From positions 1 through 45,614 of the IMG/VR virus record IMGVR_UViG_3300039449_000033: a stretch of DNA of 45,614 bases, one strand, 5' to 3'. Source of the DNA: a virus. Both the position numbers and the translations under genes were made by a program. Below the pieces are notes generated by a model that was not told where the DNA came from, made no database searches, and saw only the letters and a list, made by a program, of their open reading frames with translations. Positions 15,115-23,357 of the stretch are shown one piece after another. Position 1 is the stretch's first letter. Each line of letters starts with the position of its first letter.

Positions 15115-17132
15115 TAACGGAGCCTCTTGTTCTGATTGTCCATGTACGCAGGAGCTTGTCGCAGGATGCCGGGCGTTGATTTTGCAACGACACGGCCGCT
15201 AATCTTCTCAACCTGTGCTTGCCAGTTTCCGCCCTCGTCCATGTAGACGCGGACATCCACAGCGCCGCCAGCCTGCTGGCCCTTGGTGTGGTCAACGATG
15301 GTTTCGTTCGGATGGACGATGGCAGGCATGCCGCCGAGGCCATCTATCCCGCCGGAGCGGGATCCATAGCCGGTAAAGCCACCGCCATTGAAGCTGGGCA
15401 CCTTCACTCCACCGCCGAAGATGTTTCCGATGGCAGCAAACGGGTTGAAGCCACCGCCGCCACCGCCGCTCAACTGACCCGAGATTGCATTCCGAATGCC
15501 GCTGTTCAGGATGTCGCTGGCGATTTGCTTGAAAACCTGGGCCAGACCTTCGCGCAGGCTTTCCCCCGCCACCAGAGCCCCGGCCATAGCGTCAGCGATG
15601 CCGTCAACAGCCTGTTCGAATTGCTGCTGCGATGCCTCGGCCCGTTCCAGTTCGCCCGTCAGGCGCCCAAACCCGGCAGCCTGTGCGTCGATCTGTGCGC
15701 TAAGCTCAGCGTTGACCGGGATACCGCGCTTCTTTGCCTCGTCCAGCAGCTCCCACCGGGCCTTGGCGGTGGCAATCTCCTCGTTCGATTTCCCGACAAG
15801 GGTGATCTCGCGTTCAAGGTTGACGAGATCCCGCTCGACGTTCTCGAAGAACGGGCGATCCTGCTTTTCTGCGCGGCCCTTGGACCCGCCGCTGCCGCCG
15901 CCGCGTCCTTTGCGCCCGGCAGCTTGCTCAGCCTTGCGGCGCGCTTCTTCCTCGGCCTTCAGCTGCTCCTGCCAGTCATATCGGAATGTCTGCTGCTCTT
16001 GCAGGTCCATGCCGCCAGCGCGGCGGGTGATGTCCTCGCCGTTGCCGAAGCGGCCCAGTGTGGGGGCTCCGATCGTGCCGGGAACGGCCTGCGATGCCGC
16101 GATAGCAGCAGACAGCGCGCGGGTCAGCGCAAGGGCGCTTGCAGTCGCGGCATCGATAGCACCGGGCAGCTGATCCACGGTAGAGACTACGCCGCCGGCC
16201 GCATCAGATGCGCTCTGCATCGCAGTCGCAAACTCGTATCCGGCCAAAGCACCTTGCGCTGCCTGCCGCTCGGCCGCCAGCAACGCGTCGTTGGTATAGC
16301 CCGCCTGAAGGTTTGCATCGGCCAGGAAAGCAGCCAAGCGCCGCATGGCGTCAGCGGCTTGCTCAGGCGTTGAAGCGGTCGACTGATCCGTGAGGATGTT
16401 CTGTAGCGTTCGGGCTTGGTCGATGGTGATGCCGAAAGTGTCTTTCAGGCTGTCCGCCAAGGTCTCGATGCCCGAACTGCCCTCGCCAAATTGCTGCAGT
16501 TCAGCATCGACCAGCGCGAGGATGCTTGGCAAATCTTCGAACGTCTCGGCGATGGAAGCCCCTGTCGCACGAATGGCCGATGCCGCGTCCAGCTTCGCCA
16601 GGTTGGCAAGCTGCTGCAGGAGCATCTGTGCCGATCCCGCCGCCCGTCCGTATTTTTCGACCAGTTCATCGGTCGGCGTTCCGGCCGCAGCTGCTGCACT
16701 TTCGTAGTCGCGGAGAGCCGTGTTCAGCTCTTTCAGCGTCTCCTCAAGGGTTTTTGCTTCACCGCCTGCGTTGAAAAAGCTGGCGACAAGCGGGATGCCA
16801 GCCGCAGCAACCAGGCCTATAGCCGAACCGACCAAACCGAACCCGGATAGCAACTGCGGCAGCTGCTGTGACAGCGCGCGGGCAGCACCCTGCCCGCCCT
16901 GGATCTGCACGAAGATGTCCTGCAGCTGATAGCTGACGTTCTGCAGGCCGGCGCGCGCCTGGCCGGACATGGTGCCGAACGATTTGCCGATCTGGGCATT
17001 GCCTTGGACGAATGCCTTCTCGGACCGCTGCGCCGACTTGATGGCGCGCGCTTCGATCCGGGCCAGCTGCTGAAGGAACTTCTGCTCCGTCAGGCCAATC
17101 GGAAGCTCAAGACCTGCTTCAGCTTCCGCCAT
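15114..17132 (-). CDS. tail tape measure protein
   Basis: 672 residues. Helical throughout with Ala/Gln-rich N-terminal coiled coil (QKFLQQLARIEARAIKSAQR), a conserved NVSYQLQDIFVQIQGGQGAA block, hydrophobic stretches at about 95-118 (GFGLVGSAIGLVAAAGIPLV), a Lys/Gly-rich linker near 400 and a Gly-rich segment near 560 (SGGGGGGFNPFAAIGNIFGG). These are hallmarks of a tape measure protein. Its length suggests a tail of roughly 100 nm by the usual 1.5 angstrom per residue rule. It is preceded by the chaperone pair, as expected. GGAG lies just upstream of the start. Confidence 0.9.
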   Translation of the reverse strand: MAEAEAGLELPIGLTEQKFLQQLARIEARAIKSAQRSEKAFVQGNAQIGKSFGTMSGQARAGLQNVSYQLQDIFVQIQGGQGAARALSQQLPQLLSGFGLVGSAIGLVAAAGIPLVASFFNAGGEAKTLEETLKELNTALRDYESAAAAAGTPTDELVEKYGRAAGSAQMLLQQLANLAKLDAASAIRATGASIAETFEDLPSILALVDAELQQFGEGSSGIETLADSLKDTFGITIDQARTLQNILTDQSTASTPEQAADAMRRLAAFLADANLQAGYTNDALLAAERQAAQGALAGYEFATAMQSASDAAGGVVSTVDQLPGAIDAATASALALTRALSAAIAASQAVPGTIGAPTLGRFGNGEDITRRAGGMDLQEQQTFRYDWQEQLKAEEEARRKAEQAAGRKGRGGGSGGSKGRAEKQDRPFFENVERDLVNLEREITLVGKSNEEIATAKARWELLDEAKKRGIPVNAELSAQIDAQAAGFGRLTGELERAEASQQQFEQAVDGIADAMAGALVAGESLREGLAQVFKQIASDILNSGIRNAISGQLSGGGGGGFNPFAAIGNIFGGGVKVPSFNGGGFTGYGSRSGGIDGLGGMPAIVHPNETIVDHTKGQQAGGAVDVRVYMDEGGNWQAQVEKISGRVVAKSTPGILRQAPAYMDNQNKRLR

Positions 17133-17295
17133 TGCTCCACCCCTCGCCTAGCGCGCACAGCGCGTCGTATTCTTCGTCTGACATGGGCGCGCCCTGGTGG
17201 GCGTTTCCGCCGCCCTGCGCGCGATTGAAGCCGCTGACGCAGGCCATGTATTCCCACATCGTCATCTGCTTGATCTCGCGCGGCGCCATGCCCAT
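17119..17295 (-). CDS. tail assembly chaperone, second ORF (probable -1 frameshift partner)
   Basis: From its first ATG this frame gives 58 residues (MGMAPREIKQMTMWEYMACV, then SGFNRAQGGGNAHQGAPMSD), a pattern seen in small chaperone proteins just before tape-measure genes of Rhodobacterales phages. No Shine-Dalgarno precedes either ATG (17295 or 17289), and the frame continues open upstream through FSTYYGSGAA without any ATG, GTG or TTG. It sits in the -1 frame relative to the preceding chaperone, and that frame is open from 17370. Expression as a C-terminal extension by -1 frameshifting, as for lambda G-GT, is therefore likely. It overlaps the tape-measure start by 14 bp. Confidence 0.6.
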   Translation of the reverse strand: MGMAPREIKQMTMWEYMACVSGFNRAQGGGNAHQGAPMSDEEYDALCALGEGWSNGGS

Positions 17296-17327
17296 CGCTG
17301 CGCCGCTGCCGTAGTACGTGGAGAACT

Positions 17328-17702
17328 TTAGGCGGGCGGGCTCTCCTCCGCCTGAGCCTCCCCCAACGGGTCATGCTCCTTGCCCTTCAGCGAATTGCTG
17401 ATGACTGTGAAGGCCAGAAGGTTCAGTTCCGAAATGTCACCGTCGATCATCGCGTTCTTGGCTTTCATCTCGGCCTTCTGACGATCCATCCCCGCGCCGA
17501 TCAGGCCAAGCCGAAGGCAAGCCATCACCTCGCGCACGCGGACTGGGGAATAAGCCAGGCTGCCGCGCTGCTGACCCAAAGAGAGCCGGTAGCGCAGATC
17601 CAGAACCCCATCCGAGGTCAGGTCGTCCAGAGCTTCAAGCTCGCCGATGCGGAGAAGAAACTCGTCCTCTCCGCAGACCCAGTTCATCTTCAGCGGCTCC
17701 AT
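17328..17702 (-). CDS. tail assembly chaperone, GTA-type
   Basis: 124 residues. The motif GEDEFLLRIGELEALDDLTS followed by VREVMACLRLGLIGAGM is typical of the gene-transfer-agent-like chaperone family (GTA_TIM/DUF3356-like) found between tail-tube and tape-measure genes. It would hold the tape measure unfolded during tail assembly. The C-terminal tail (HDPLGEAQAEESPPA) is disordered and covers the stretch where the -1 frame is open. It starts in a TGATG overlap with the tail-tube gene. Confidence 0.8.
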   Translation of the reverse strand: MEPLKMNWVCGEDEFLLRIGELEALDDLTSDGVLDLRYRLSLGQQRGSLAYSPVRVREVMACLRLGLIGAGMDRQKAEMKAKNAMIDGDISELNLLAFTVISNSLKGKEHDPLGEAQAEESPPA

Positions 17703-18151
17703 CAGAGGGTCGTGGTGCTGAAGACCATTTCGCCGTCGGACACGAACGACACGCTGACCTGCGCTTTGTTGCCGCGCTCGCCCGTCACCTCAAAGCTGGT
17801 GATGTGAATGTTCCCCTCCCAGAAGCGGCCATTCACGGTGTCCGTCAGGCTGCCGATGTAAATCCGCGCCGGGATGCTTTCGGTGCTGTTGAACGCAGCC
17901 CACCACGCATCGACGGCCTCGGCCGCCAGGATGCCGTTGCCCGAACCGCTCATGTCCAGGCTCTCGACGCCGCGCTCGATCCAAGCGGGCAGTTCCGGAT
18001 CATCACAATCGGGCACAGAAATTTCAGTGGCATTCTTGGTGAAAGTCACCGTGTGGTTGGTCAATCCGCAAGGACGGATAAACGTTCCGGGCGTCAGACC
18101 TTGAAGGAACAGCGCAACGCTGGACCCCACGTACGTAACTGGACGGGCCAT
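17702..18151 (-). CDS. major tail tube protein
   Basis: 149 residues. The sequence (TGTFIRPCGLTNHTVTF-type strands, VPDCDDPELPAWIERGVESL, and a C-terminal FEVTGERGNKAQVSVSFVSD) fits the tail-tube family of GTA-like siphoviruses, a beta-barrel that forms rings around the tape measure. Size and place, just before the two chaperones, agree. One Cys pair (residues near 28 and 49) might be coincidental. Confidence 0.82.
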   Translation of the reverse strand: MARPVTYVGSSVALFLQGLTPGTFIRPCGLTNHTVTFTKNATEISVPDCDDPELPAWIERGVESLDMSGSGNGILAAEAVDAWWAAFNSTESIPARIYIGSLTDTVNGRFWEGNIHITSFEVTGERGNKAQVSVSFVSDGEMVFSTTTL

Positions 18152-18175
18152 TTTATTCTCCGAATGAGGTGAAGA

Positions 18176-18862
18176 TCAGATTAGGAAAATCCGCTTTGCA
18201 GACTTCCTTTGATTTTCCTCCGCCCACATGGGTCGAAGGTTGGCCAAGGACCAGCAGGCCTTGAACTCAGGTTCCTCTGGCGAGGAAAACGAAAACGATG
18301 CGACGGGCACGATGTGGTCAATGTGCCATTCGCCCATATTCTCCCAGCTCATCCCTTTGGTGAACTGACGCTCAATATGGCGCTTCAAGTCGTCCAGAGA
18401 GTAATCAACCAACTCGAACCACGAGCGCCCAGCCTTTCCAGACGATAAGCAGCGGTTCATCATCGCCGTTACACGGCCTCGCAACCGGTTCTTCGGGACC
18501 AAGCGCCATTCGCGGCATTTCACCCGGTAAGCCTCAGCACCTTCAGAAGTGGATCGCCTTCTACTTGCCGCAGCCGTGTCTAATTCTCGTTGCCTGTCGG
18601 GGTTCTTCGCGCGGCACCGTCTGGATTTGAGAGCGTTCCACTTTACTTGGCAGGCAGCACACCGCTTGGTTGTCGATGCAACTCTCGGGGTTTCTGCCAA
18701 GCAGTCGCAGCACTTAACCAAGCCACCAAGCTCAACGCCGCTTCGCTTCTGGTCCCTATCGAGCTTTCGCCTGCAAGCATCGCTGCATATCGATCGGTTC
18801 CAAGCACGGTCAGGCCGTGAAAATTCAGAACTACAAACTCTGCAAACGGCGACTGCAACCAT
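18176..18862 (-). CDS. HNH endonuclease with N-terminal zinc fingers
   Basis: 228 residues. Two Cys4-type knuckles at the N terminus (CRVCSSEF with CSDAC; CCDCLAE with CAAC) precede a basic middle and a C-terminal HNH core (WHIDHIVPVASF, then CWSLANLRPMWAEENQRKS). The DHI catalytic His and the closing Asn/His-type block are present. It looks like a free-standing homing endonuclease inserted between tail-tube and small head-tail genes. The gene is more AT-rich than its neighbours, and its upstream flank at 18863-18950 is clearly AT-rich. Confidence 0.85.
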   Translation of the reverse strand: MVAVAVCRVCSSEFSRPDRAWNRSICSDACRRKLDRDQKRSGVELGGLVKCCDCLAETPRVASTTKRCAACQVKWNALKSRRCRAKNPDRQRELDTAAASRRRSTSEGAEAYRVKCREWRLVPKNRLRGRVTAMMNRCLSSGKAGRSWFELVDYSLDDLKRHIERQFTKGMSWENMGEWHIDHIVPVASFSFSSPEEPEFKACWSLANLRPMWAEENQRKSAKRIFLI

Positions 18863-18900
18863 AGCTATAATATAAGATATTAGCTTGCCTTTGTAAGCTG

Positions 18901-19053
18901 TTAGCCGAGATATTTAACTCGATTTCCTGCTCTTTTTAGACAGGCGCGCGTTAATCCGGTGGCGATCTGACCGGGGCGATACGCGATCACCACACCGTGG
19001 CGAGGCGACCAGTCGAACCCGATTAAGATCAGCCATTTCCTTTGCGTCGGCAT
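18901..19053 (-). CDS. small conserved phage protein
   Basis: A 50-residue ORF beginning MPTQRKWLILIGFDWSPRHG and containing VVIAYRPGQIATGLTRAC. This resembles tiny phage proteins with an F-D-x-x-P-x-x-x-V-x-I-A-Y-x-x-G pattern that are found near head or tail genes; that resemblance is from memory. AGGG lies about eight bases upstream. It is divergent from the plus-strand gene at 19089 with 35 bp between starts. Function unknown. Confidence 0.5.
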   Translation of the reverse strand: MPTQRKWLILIGFDWSPRHGVVIAYRPGQIATGLTRACLKRAGNRVKYLG

Positions 19054-19069
19054 TGGGGCACCCTATTTA
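19042..19069 (+). promoter_or_regulatory. weak candidate promoter for the opposed gene
   Basis: TTGCGT, 16 bp, TATTTA on the plus strand, just upstream of the start at 19089. Each hexamer matches three of six consensus bases, so support is weak. Some plus-strand promoter must exist nearby if the gene at 19089 is expressed, because all flanking genes are on the other strand. Confidence 0.25.
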
Positions 19070-19088
19070 GTTGAAAAGGGAGGATGCC

Positions 19089-19439
19089 GTGAACCAAGCC
19101 TTGAAGGCGCTAGTCGCAGTTGCGTGTGTCGCGATCATCGCGGCAGCCGGGGTGTACTTGAACGATCGTCGCGCCGTACGAGCCGCTGCAGCCATCGAAG
19201 CTGAGCACGCACAGCGGATGGAGAACATGATGTACTTGGCGCGCGTCGAAGCGGAACGGGCAGCGCGAGAAGCAGAGCAAGCTATGGTGGTCGAAGCATG
19301 CCGCCGAGACCTGGACGCTTTTGACAACCACCAAGCGACGCTGGCTTTCGTCCAGCGGGTTGAAGCGTCCGGGCAGCCGCTGACAGGCGATACGATGGCG
19401 GCAGAGATCCAATCCTGCCGCAATTTGGTTACCGACTAG
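19089..19439 (+). CDS. membrane-anchored coiled-coil protein, opposite strand
   Basis: 116 residues from a GTG preceded by GGGAGG five bases upstream; a TTG at 19071 is also in frame. Residues about 4-22 (ALKALVAVACVAIIAAAGVY) form a signal anchor, followed by an Ala/Glu/Arg-rich helix (about 28-65) and a C-terminal region with two Cys. It is the only plus-strand gene inside the 35-kb minus-strand block, and its stop overlaps the stop of the convergent DUF3168 gene by four bases. It behaves like a moron gene expressed from the prophage. A role in superinfection exclusion is only a guess. Confidence 0.65.
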   Translation: MNQALKALVAVACVAIIAAAGVYLNDRRAVRAAAAIEAEHAQRMENMMYLARVEAERAAREAEQAMVVEACRRDLDAFDNHQATLAFVQRVEASGQPLTGDTMAAEIQSCRNLVTD

Positions 19440-19867
19440 CGCGCCTCGACTTCGTAGCGAAGGTTTATGATGCCGTGCGTGGTTAAACCATCAGGGTCTG
19501 GCGTAATACGGGTCAGAGGCGCCTCCGACAGGATCAGCGCATTTTCGGTCAACTCCGGCAGCGCCAACAGCACTCGGCGCGCCTGTGCCACGATGCGCTT
19601 GCAGTGAGGTCGGCCAACCTGACGCGACCACACGTCAAGCTGAATATTCACCTCTTGGATGTCTAAGCACTCGGCGTCCTCATAGACGACAAACTCAGGT
19701 CCAAAACTGACGTAAGCCTGCTGCGTGCCCCAGACGGACGCCGCCGGCGAGCCGTCGGACCCGCGTTGCACGCGATCATATACGCCGCCCACAAGCGCCA
19801 TCAGGTCTGCGTCGGCGGTCAAGGCGGTATGGATCGCCGACTGCAGCTCAAGTGAAGGATCGCTCAT
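19436..19867 (-). CDS. tail completion/terminator protein, DUF3168
   Basis: 143 residues from the ATG at 19867, which overlaps the previous stop in ATGA. The sequence ELQSAIHTALTADADLMALV followed by a GGVYDRV block and NIQLDVWSRQVGRPHCKRIV is the DUF3168 pattern (lambda gpU-like tail terminator). It caps the tail tube and joins it to the head connector. Its place after the HK97 gp10-like gene is the normal order. Confidence 0.82.
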   Translation of the reverse strand: MSDPSLELQSAIHTALTADADLMALVGGVYDRVQRGSDGSPAASVWGTQQAYVSFGPEFVVYEDAECLDIQEVNIQLDVWSRQVGRPHCKRIVAQARRVLLALPELTENALILSEAPLTRITPDPDGLTTHGIINLRYEVEAR

Positions 19868-20343
19868 GACAGCCAAGCCTTCCTGATGTCGCGAGACAGT
19901 TTGGATCGAACTCTGGTCCTGTTGGCCCTCCAGGCAGGAAAGAAGAATGGGTTGGCAGCCATGTTCTGCGTCCCGAATTCCTGCAGCTTGGCGTTCTGAA
20001 ATCTTGTTTTTCGGGCGCCCGTGACAAGCGTCGACGCGTCACCAGCGATGATCTTGACCCCAATGTAACTCGCGGTTCGGTTCGAGGTCTGACGCAAAGA
20101 TTGACTGCCTTCGCGCGAAGCATAAGCGCCTTTTTTGTTCCCAGACAGGCGGACGGTATCTAGATCCTCAACCCTGATAGACTTTTGCAGAGCCGCTTGA
20201 TCCACTGGCGCCAAATAGCGCATCGCACTTGCGACTTCCTCGCCGCTTTGCCGCGCCGAAACTTTTGCAGCAGCGCGAACCGCAGCCGCCTTTCGTCTGA
20301 ACATCGCCTGAACCTCGGAGATGCCATTAACCATCGGGAACAC
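19864..20343 (-). CDS. HK97 gp10-family neck/tail protein
   Basis: 159 residues from a GTG at 20343; an in-frame ATG lies three codons in. The features are an N-terminal helix rich in Arg/Ala (MFRRKAAAVRAAAKVSARQS), APVDQAALQKSIRVED, and a C-terminal FGTQNMAANPFFFPAW, which matches the HK97 gp10 family signature ending in 'ANPF..PA'. It belongs to head-tail joining. Start 20343 is preceded by GGCGGA. Confidence 0.82.
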   Translation of the reverse strand: MFPMVNGISEVQAMFRRKAAAVRAAAKVSARQSGEEVASAMRYLAPVDQAALQKSIRVEDLDTVRLSGNKKGAYASREGSQSLRQTSNRTASYIGVKIIAGDASTLVTGARKTRFQNAKLQEFGTQNMAANPFFFPAWRANRTRVRSKLSRDIRKAWLS

Positions 20344-20668
20344 CGCTTTCCGCCAAGAATTCTAGATATAGCCTATCCTCGGTCAGCCTAGGCATCTCAC
20401 GGATGTTGTAGGTCCTGCCGTCAATTATGGCCCGCATCTCAGGTTCAATTGTGTCCGTATCCGGGTCATTGCGTACTGTCACAATGACCGGCTGACGTCC
20501 TTGTAGCCTGGACGCGATGACCGACTCCCCGCCGCGCAAGGCATCAACACTGCACCATCGGGTAAAGGCAGGCACCCATTCGCCGATGTAGTTGCCAAAG
20601 CCATCCTGCTCGTTCGATCGCCGCTCAAAGACGGCCTGATCGTGCATCGGCTTCGTTCTGCGCGCCAT
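20327..20668 (-). CDS. head closure protein (SPP1 gp16/HK97 gp7-like)
   Basis: 113 residues. The sequence (HDQAVFERRSNEQDGFGNYI, GEWVPAFTRWCSVDALRGGE, then MRAIIDGRTYNIREMP) is the head-tail adaptor pattern of the phage_H_T_join family, a small beta-barrel that closes the connector. It overlaps the gp10-like gene by 17 bp and sits after the connector gene by two bases, the standard order. Confidence 0.82.
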   Translation of the reverse strand: MARRTKPMHDQAVFERRSNEQDGFGNYIGEWVPAFTRWCSVDALRGGESVIASRLQGRQPVIVTVRNDPDTDTIEPEMRAIIDGRTYNIREMPRLTEDRLYLEFLAESGVPDG

Positions 20669-20670
20669 GA

Positions 20671-20958
20671 TTACGCCAAAGCCGGGTCGCGGTCCCGGTC
20701 CAACAAACTCCTGATGTGCGCAGGAAAGGGGCCGCCTTCCATCTCTGCTGCCCTATCTTCGTGTAAGCGCATCAGCACGTGCCTGATCGCCGCCTTGACG
20801 TGGAATGGCACCGTGGTTGCGTCCCACCCGTGGTCAGGTCGCTTGATGTAGTCGATTACGACTGCAGAAGCTTCATCAGCTAGCTGTTGGATCAAGCCAT
20901 CTGTCCTGTCATGCTCAATCTGAAGCCAGGCTTTTGCGTCGTTCAGGTCAATCAGCAT
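20671..20958 (-). CDS. head-tail connector (HK97 gp6-like)
   Basis: 95 residues from the ATG at 20958; the longer frame has an implausible Arg/Ser-rich start. The sequence MLIDLNDAKAWLQIEHDRTD, then IQQLADEASAVVIDYIKRPD, is the typical gp6-like connector: DLxxAKxWLxI followed by a helical bundle. Twelve to thirteen copies would form a ring under the portal. It overlaps the 280-residue upstream gene by 11 bp. Confidence 0.85.
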   Translation of the reverse strand: MLIDLNDAKAWLQIEHDRTDGLIQQLADEASAVVIDYIKRPDHGWDATTVPFHVKAAIRHVLMRLHEDRAAEMEGGPFPAHIRSLLDRDRDPALA

Positions 20959-21790
20959 TGCGGCCACCACGGAGCTGCAGCGGCTTCTCCTCGCGAGCCG
21001 CCTTGACGATGCCATCGCTACCGTTCCGGCCAGCCTTCACCGCAAGCCGCCAGCCCGGACCGGTGCCCGGCCTCTCGGTCGTCTCTGCCTGAGCGACCCA
21101 AACGCTGCCGCCGAAGGTAACTGCATCGCCTTTCTCATAGGCCTGTCCGGCCCGATAAACGCCGCGGTCCAACATAACCGGAACAGCAATCGTCTTCTCG
21201 ACCACCTTCTCTCCGCGAACGAAGCGCAGCGTGATGGCTCGCTCGCCGTCATGCTCGATCGCCATGTCATCGAACCCGACCCCATCTACGCCGTCCTTCG
21301 GCGCCGGGATCGCAGCGACAGCCGCCTTCACCATGGCCGGGATGTCCGGAAGCTGCACAGGATCGGCATCTTTCCCGACGACCTTGCCGAGTGTCTTGGT
21401 TTCGCCGTTCGAGAGGGTCAGAACCAACTCGCCTTCGCGGTCGATCAGCGCGCCTGCCACACCCACGCCGGGCTTGCCAGCCTCGGGCGCCGGAATGTCG
21501 GCGATCGCCTTCGCGACGGCTTTTTTCACCATGCCCTCGACATCGGGCATCACAGGCTCGATCGCTTTGGGGATGGATGCCCGGATCGCCGCAAGATCGG
21601 ACCGCACGCTGTCTGCCACTAGGGCGGCCACAGAGGCAGGGTCAGCATCCTTGCCGTCCTTGGGCGTCGGAATGGATTCAATGCGCTTCTCCAGGGCGCC
21701 CATGCGCTCCTCGATGCGAGCCAAGACCGGCCCGAATTGGGCTTTGACCATAGCAGCCAAATCAGCGCCTAGCGTTCCCGCGTCCAGCAT
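20948..21790 (-). CDS. head-associated protein with carbohydrate-binding-like domain
   Basis: 280 residues. The N-terminal 45 residues are a coiled coil (RIEERMGALEKRIESI). The middle has repeated Pro/Lys/Asp/Gly-rich segments (PTPKDGKDADP, PAPEAGKPGVG, PAPKDGVDGVG), and residues about 208-255 (RGVYRAGQAYEKGDAVTFGG, then SVWVAQAETTERPGTGPGW) match the chitin-binding/CBM5_12-like fold often found on virion surfaces. The location directly after portal suggests a capsid or neck decoration that could bind glycans. Family members are recognised by pattern only and the binding target is unknown. Confidence 0.65.
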   Translation of the reverse strand: MLDAGTLGADLAAMVKAQFGPVLARIEERMGALEKRIESIPTPKDGKDADPASVAALVADSVRSDLAAIRASIPKAIEPVMPDVEGMVKKAVAKAIADIPAPEAGKPGVGVAGALIDREGELVLTLSNGETKTLGKVVGKDADPVQLPDIPAMVKAAVAAIPAPKDGVDGVGFDDMAIEHDGERAITLRFVRGEKVVEKTIAVPVMLDRGVYRAGQAYEKGDAVTFGGSVWVAQAETTERPGTGPGWRLAVKAGRNGSDGIVKAAREEKPLQLRGGRNAD

Positions 21791-23127
21791 CAGTGCAGCC
21801 CTTTCTGGAACGCCAGCAGAAGCTCGGCCCGCGCGGCCCGTTCCTGCGATGCGGTGTCAACGATGACAGGCGGCGTCTCCACCGGCCCGGCGATCAGCTG
21901 CTGATCCCGCGCGGCGATAGCCTCGGCGCTGTGATCCTGCTGCTGCATGTAGATGGTGTTTCCGTAGGCAAGCGGGCGCTCGTCCAGACGGGCCCGGCGT
22001 TCGTTCAGCGTCAGGATGTCCTTGCCCTTCTGCAGCACGTCCATTTGCGTCAGGGTGTCCATGCGCAAAAGGTTTGCCTGGTCGAAGTCCACGCCCATCG
22101 TAACGCCATCTAAGCCCAATCCCTCGTCCAAGCAGGCCTCGGCCGACTCCAGGTGGATCTGCAAGCACTGCGTGAAATACTCGACGTTCAGCGCCTGGAC
22201 GTTGTTGTAGGACGGCATGTCACCCACCCCTGCCTTGTAGGGCGGGACGTGGAAGGTAGAGCAGACCACTTCGGCGGTCCATTTCAGCTGTTCGATGACC
22301 TGCGCATCGGTCGCGGTCATCATCATCGGCTCGTATTTCAGGCCATCTCCAAGGACGGCGACCTTTCCGGCATTTGCGCCGGTGTAATTGGTGTCCCAGT
22401 GCTCCTTCAGCCGCTGCGCCGTCTCGTTCGAGATAGCCGCCGGCGCGGTCAGCACGCCAGACGGCCGGGCGCCGTTGGCGAAGAACAGCGTCGAGTTGTT
22501 CTGGATGCCCAAGGCCTGCATCGCCGCGATACCGGCAGCATGGATGGGCGATGTCCCGACCAGCGGGTGATAGATCGTGTTCATCCGGTCGTGGATGATG
22601 TCGCGCGCTGGCACAACGACCTGAGCCGTGAGCCCAGAGATATTGTCGGCCTGCAGCTGGTAGTAGACATCCCCATCTTCGGTCACCAGTGGCATGACCT
22701 TGGTCGGGTTCAGGACATAAAGCCCGGTGACCACGTTCCGATTGTCTCGCCGCTTCAGGACATAGACGTTGCCCGTCGACAGCTTGGACAGCATGTAGTG
22801 TTCCCAGAACTGGATGCGGTTCTGGTAGGGGTTAGGTTTGCGAAGGACCGGGGAAAACGAGGGGTTAGTCGTCTCGCTCCACACGCCCTGGTCATACTTC
22901 ACCAGCCGGACGCGCAGCTTCGCGATGTCCGAAGCAATCAGCGTCATGCAGGAATAGACCGCATGGAAGGACCGAACGCCGTCGTAGTCGATTTCGACGT
23001 TGCGCTGCCAGTTGCCGCTGTTGCCCTCAAGGATACTGATCCAGCCACCCCGCGACGAGGGCACAGGCGAGGCATTGACGGCCTTGATCGCCTTGACCCT
23101 GACGTTGGGGTAGCTAGTTTTCATCAC
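21790..23127 (-). CDS. portal protein, HK97 family
   Basis: 445 residues. The typical HK97 portal landmarks are present: an early conserved VRSFHAVYSCMTLIASDIAK block, KPNPYQNRIQFWEHYMLSKL, GNVYVLKRRDNRNVVTGLYV, and IIHDRMNTIYHPLVGTSPIH. The dodecameric portal is the DNA gate of the head and the docking site for terminase and connector. It follows the capsid in gene order here, rather than preceding it. Its ATG overlaps the small upstream gene's stop in ATGA. Confidence 0.93.
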   Translation of the reverse strand: MMKTSYPNVRVKAIKAVNASPVPSSRGGWISILEGNSGNWQRNVEIDYDGVRSFHAVYSCMTLIASDIAKLRVRLVKYDQGVWSETTNPSFSPVLRKPNPYQNRIQFWEHYMLSKLSTGNVYVLKRRDNRNVVTGLYVLNPTKVMPLVTEDGDVYYQLQADNISGLTAQVVVPARDIIHDRMNTIYHPLVGTSPIHAAGIAAMQALGIQNNSTLFFANGARPSGVLTAPAAISNETAQRLKEHWDTNYTGANAGKVAVLGDGLKYEPMMMTATDAQVIEQLKWTAEVVCSTFHVPPYKAGVGDMPSYNNVQALNVEYFTQCLQIHLESAEACLDEGLGLDGVTMGVDFDQANLLRMDTLTQMDVLQKGKDILTLNERRARLDERPLAYGNTIYMQQQDHSAEAIAARDQQLIAGPVETPPVIVDTASQERAARAELLLAFQKGLH

Positions 23128-23357
23128 TCGTCCGCCTTGTCAGCAATCTTCGCGCGCAGCTCGTCAGCGTCCCATGCGTGATAGGCCCGCTTCTCGTAGA
23201 GACGCTGGTATTCAGCCCGGAGGCTCGTCAGTTCGTCGTGCTGGATCTCGGCTTGTGCAGCCATGTCGGAGCGCTGATATCCCAGCTTTCCGAGGACGCG
23301 AGCAAAACGGGGGTCTGAGGCCCGCAAGGCGCGGTCCATGTAACCGGAATTCTTCAT
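23124..23357 (-). CDS. small hypothetical protein before portal
   Basis: 77 residues, no family recognised. The C-terminal 50 residues are helical and charged (AEIQHDELTSLRAEYQRLYE), possibly coiled coil. It is fused by ATGA overlaps to the upstream GIY-YIG gene and to the downstream portal gene, so it is part of the head operon. A scaffold or portal-assembly role can only be guessed from position. Confidence 0.6.
   Translation of the reverse strand: MKNSGYMDRALRASDPRFARVLGKLGYQRSDMAAQAEIQHDELTSLRAEYQRLYEKRAYHAWDADELRAKIADKADE

Noticed and set aside
15219-16373. 384-codon plus-strand ORF opposite the tape measure
   Set aside because: Shadow frame; the tape measure has the expected composition and neighbours.
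22153-23181. 342-codon plus-strand ORF opposite the portal gene
   Set aside because: Composition is typical of an antisense shadow, and the portal frame is unmistakable.
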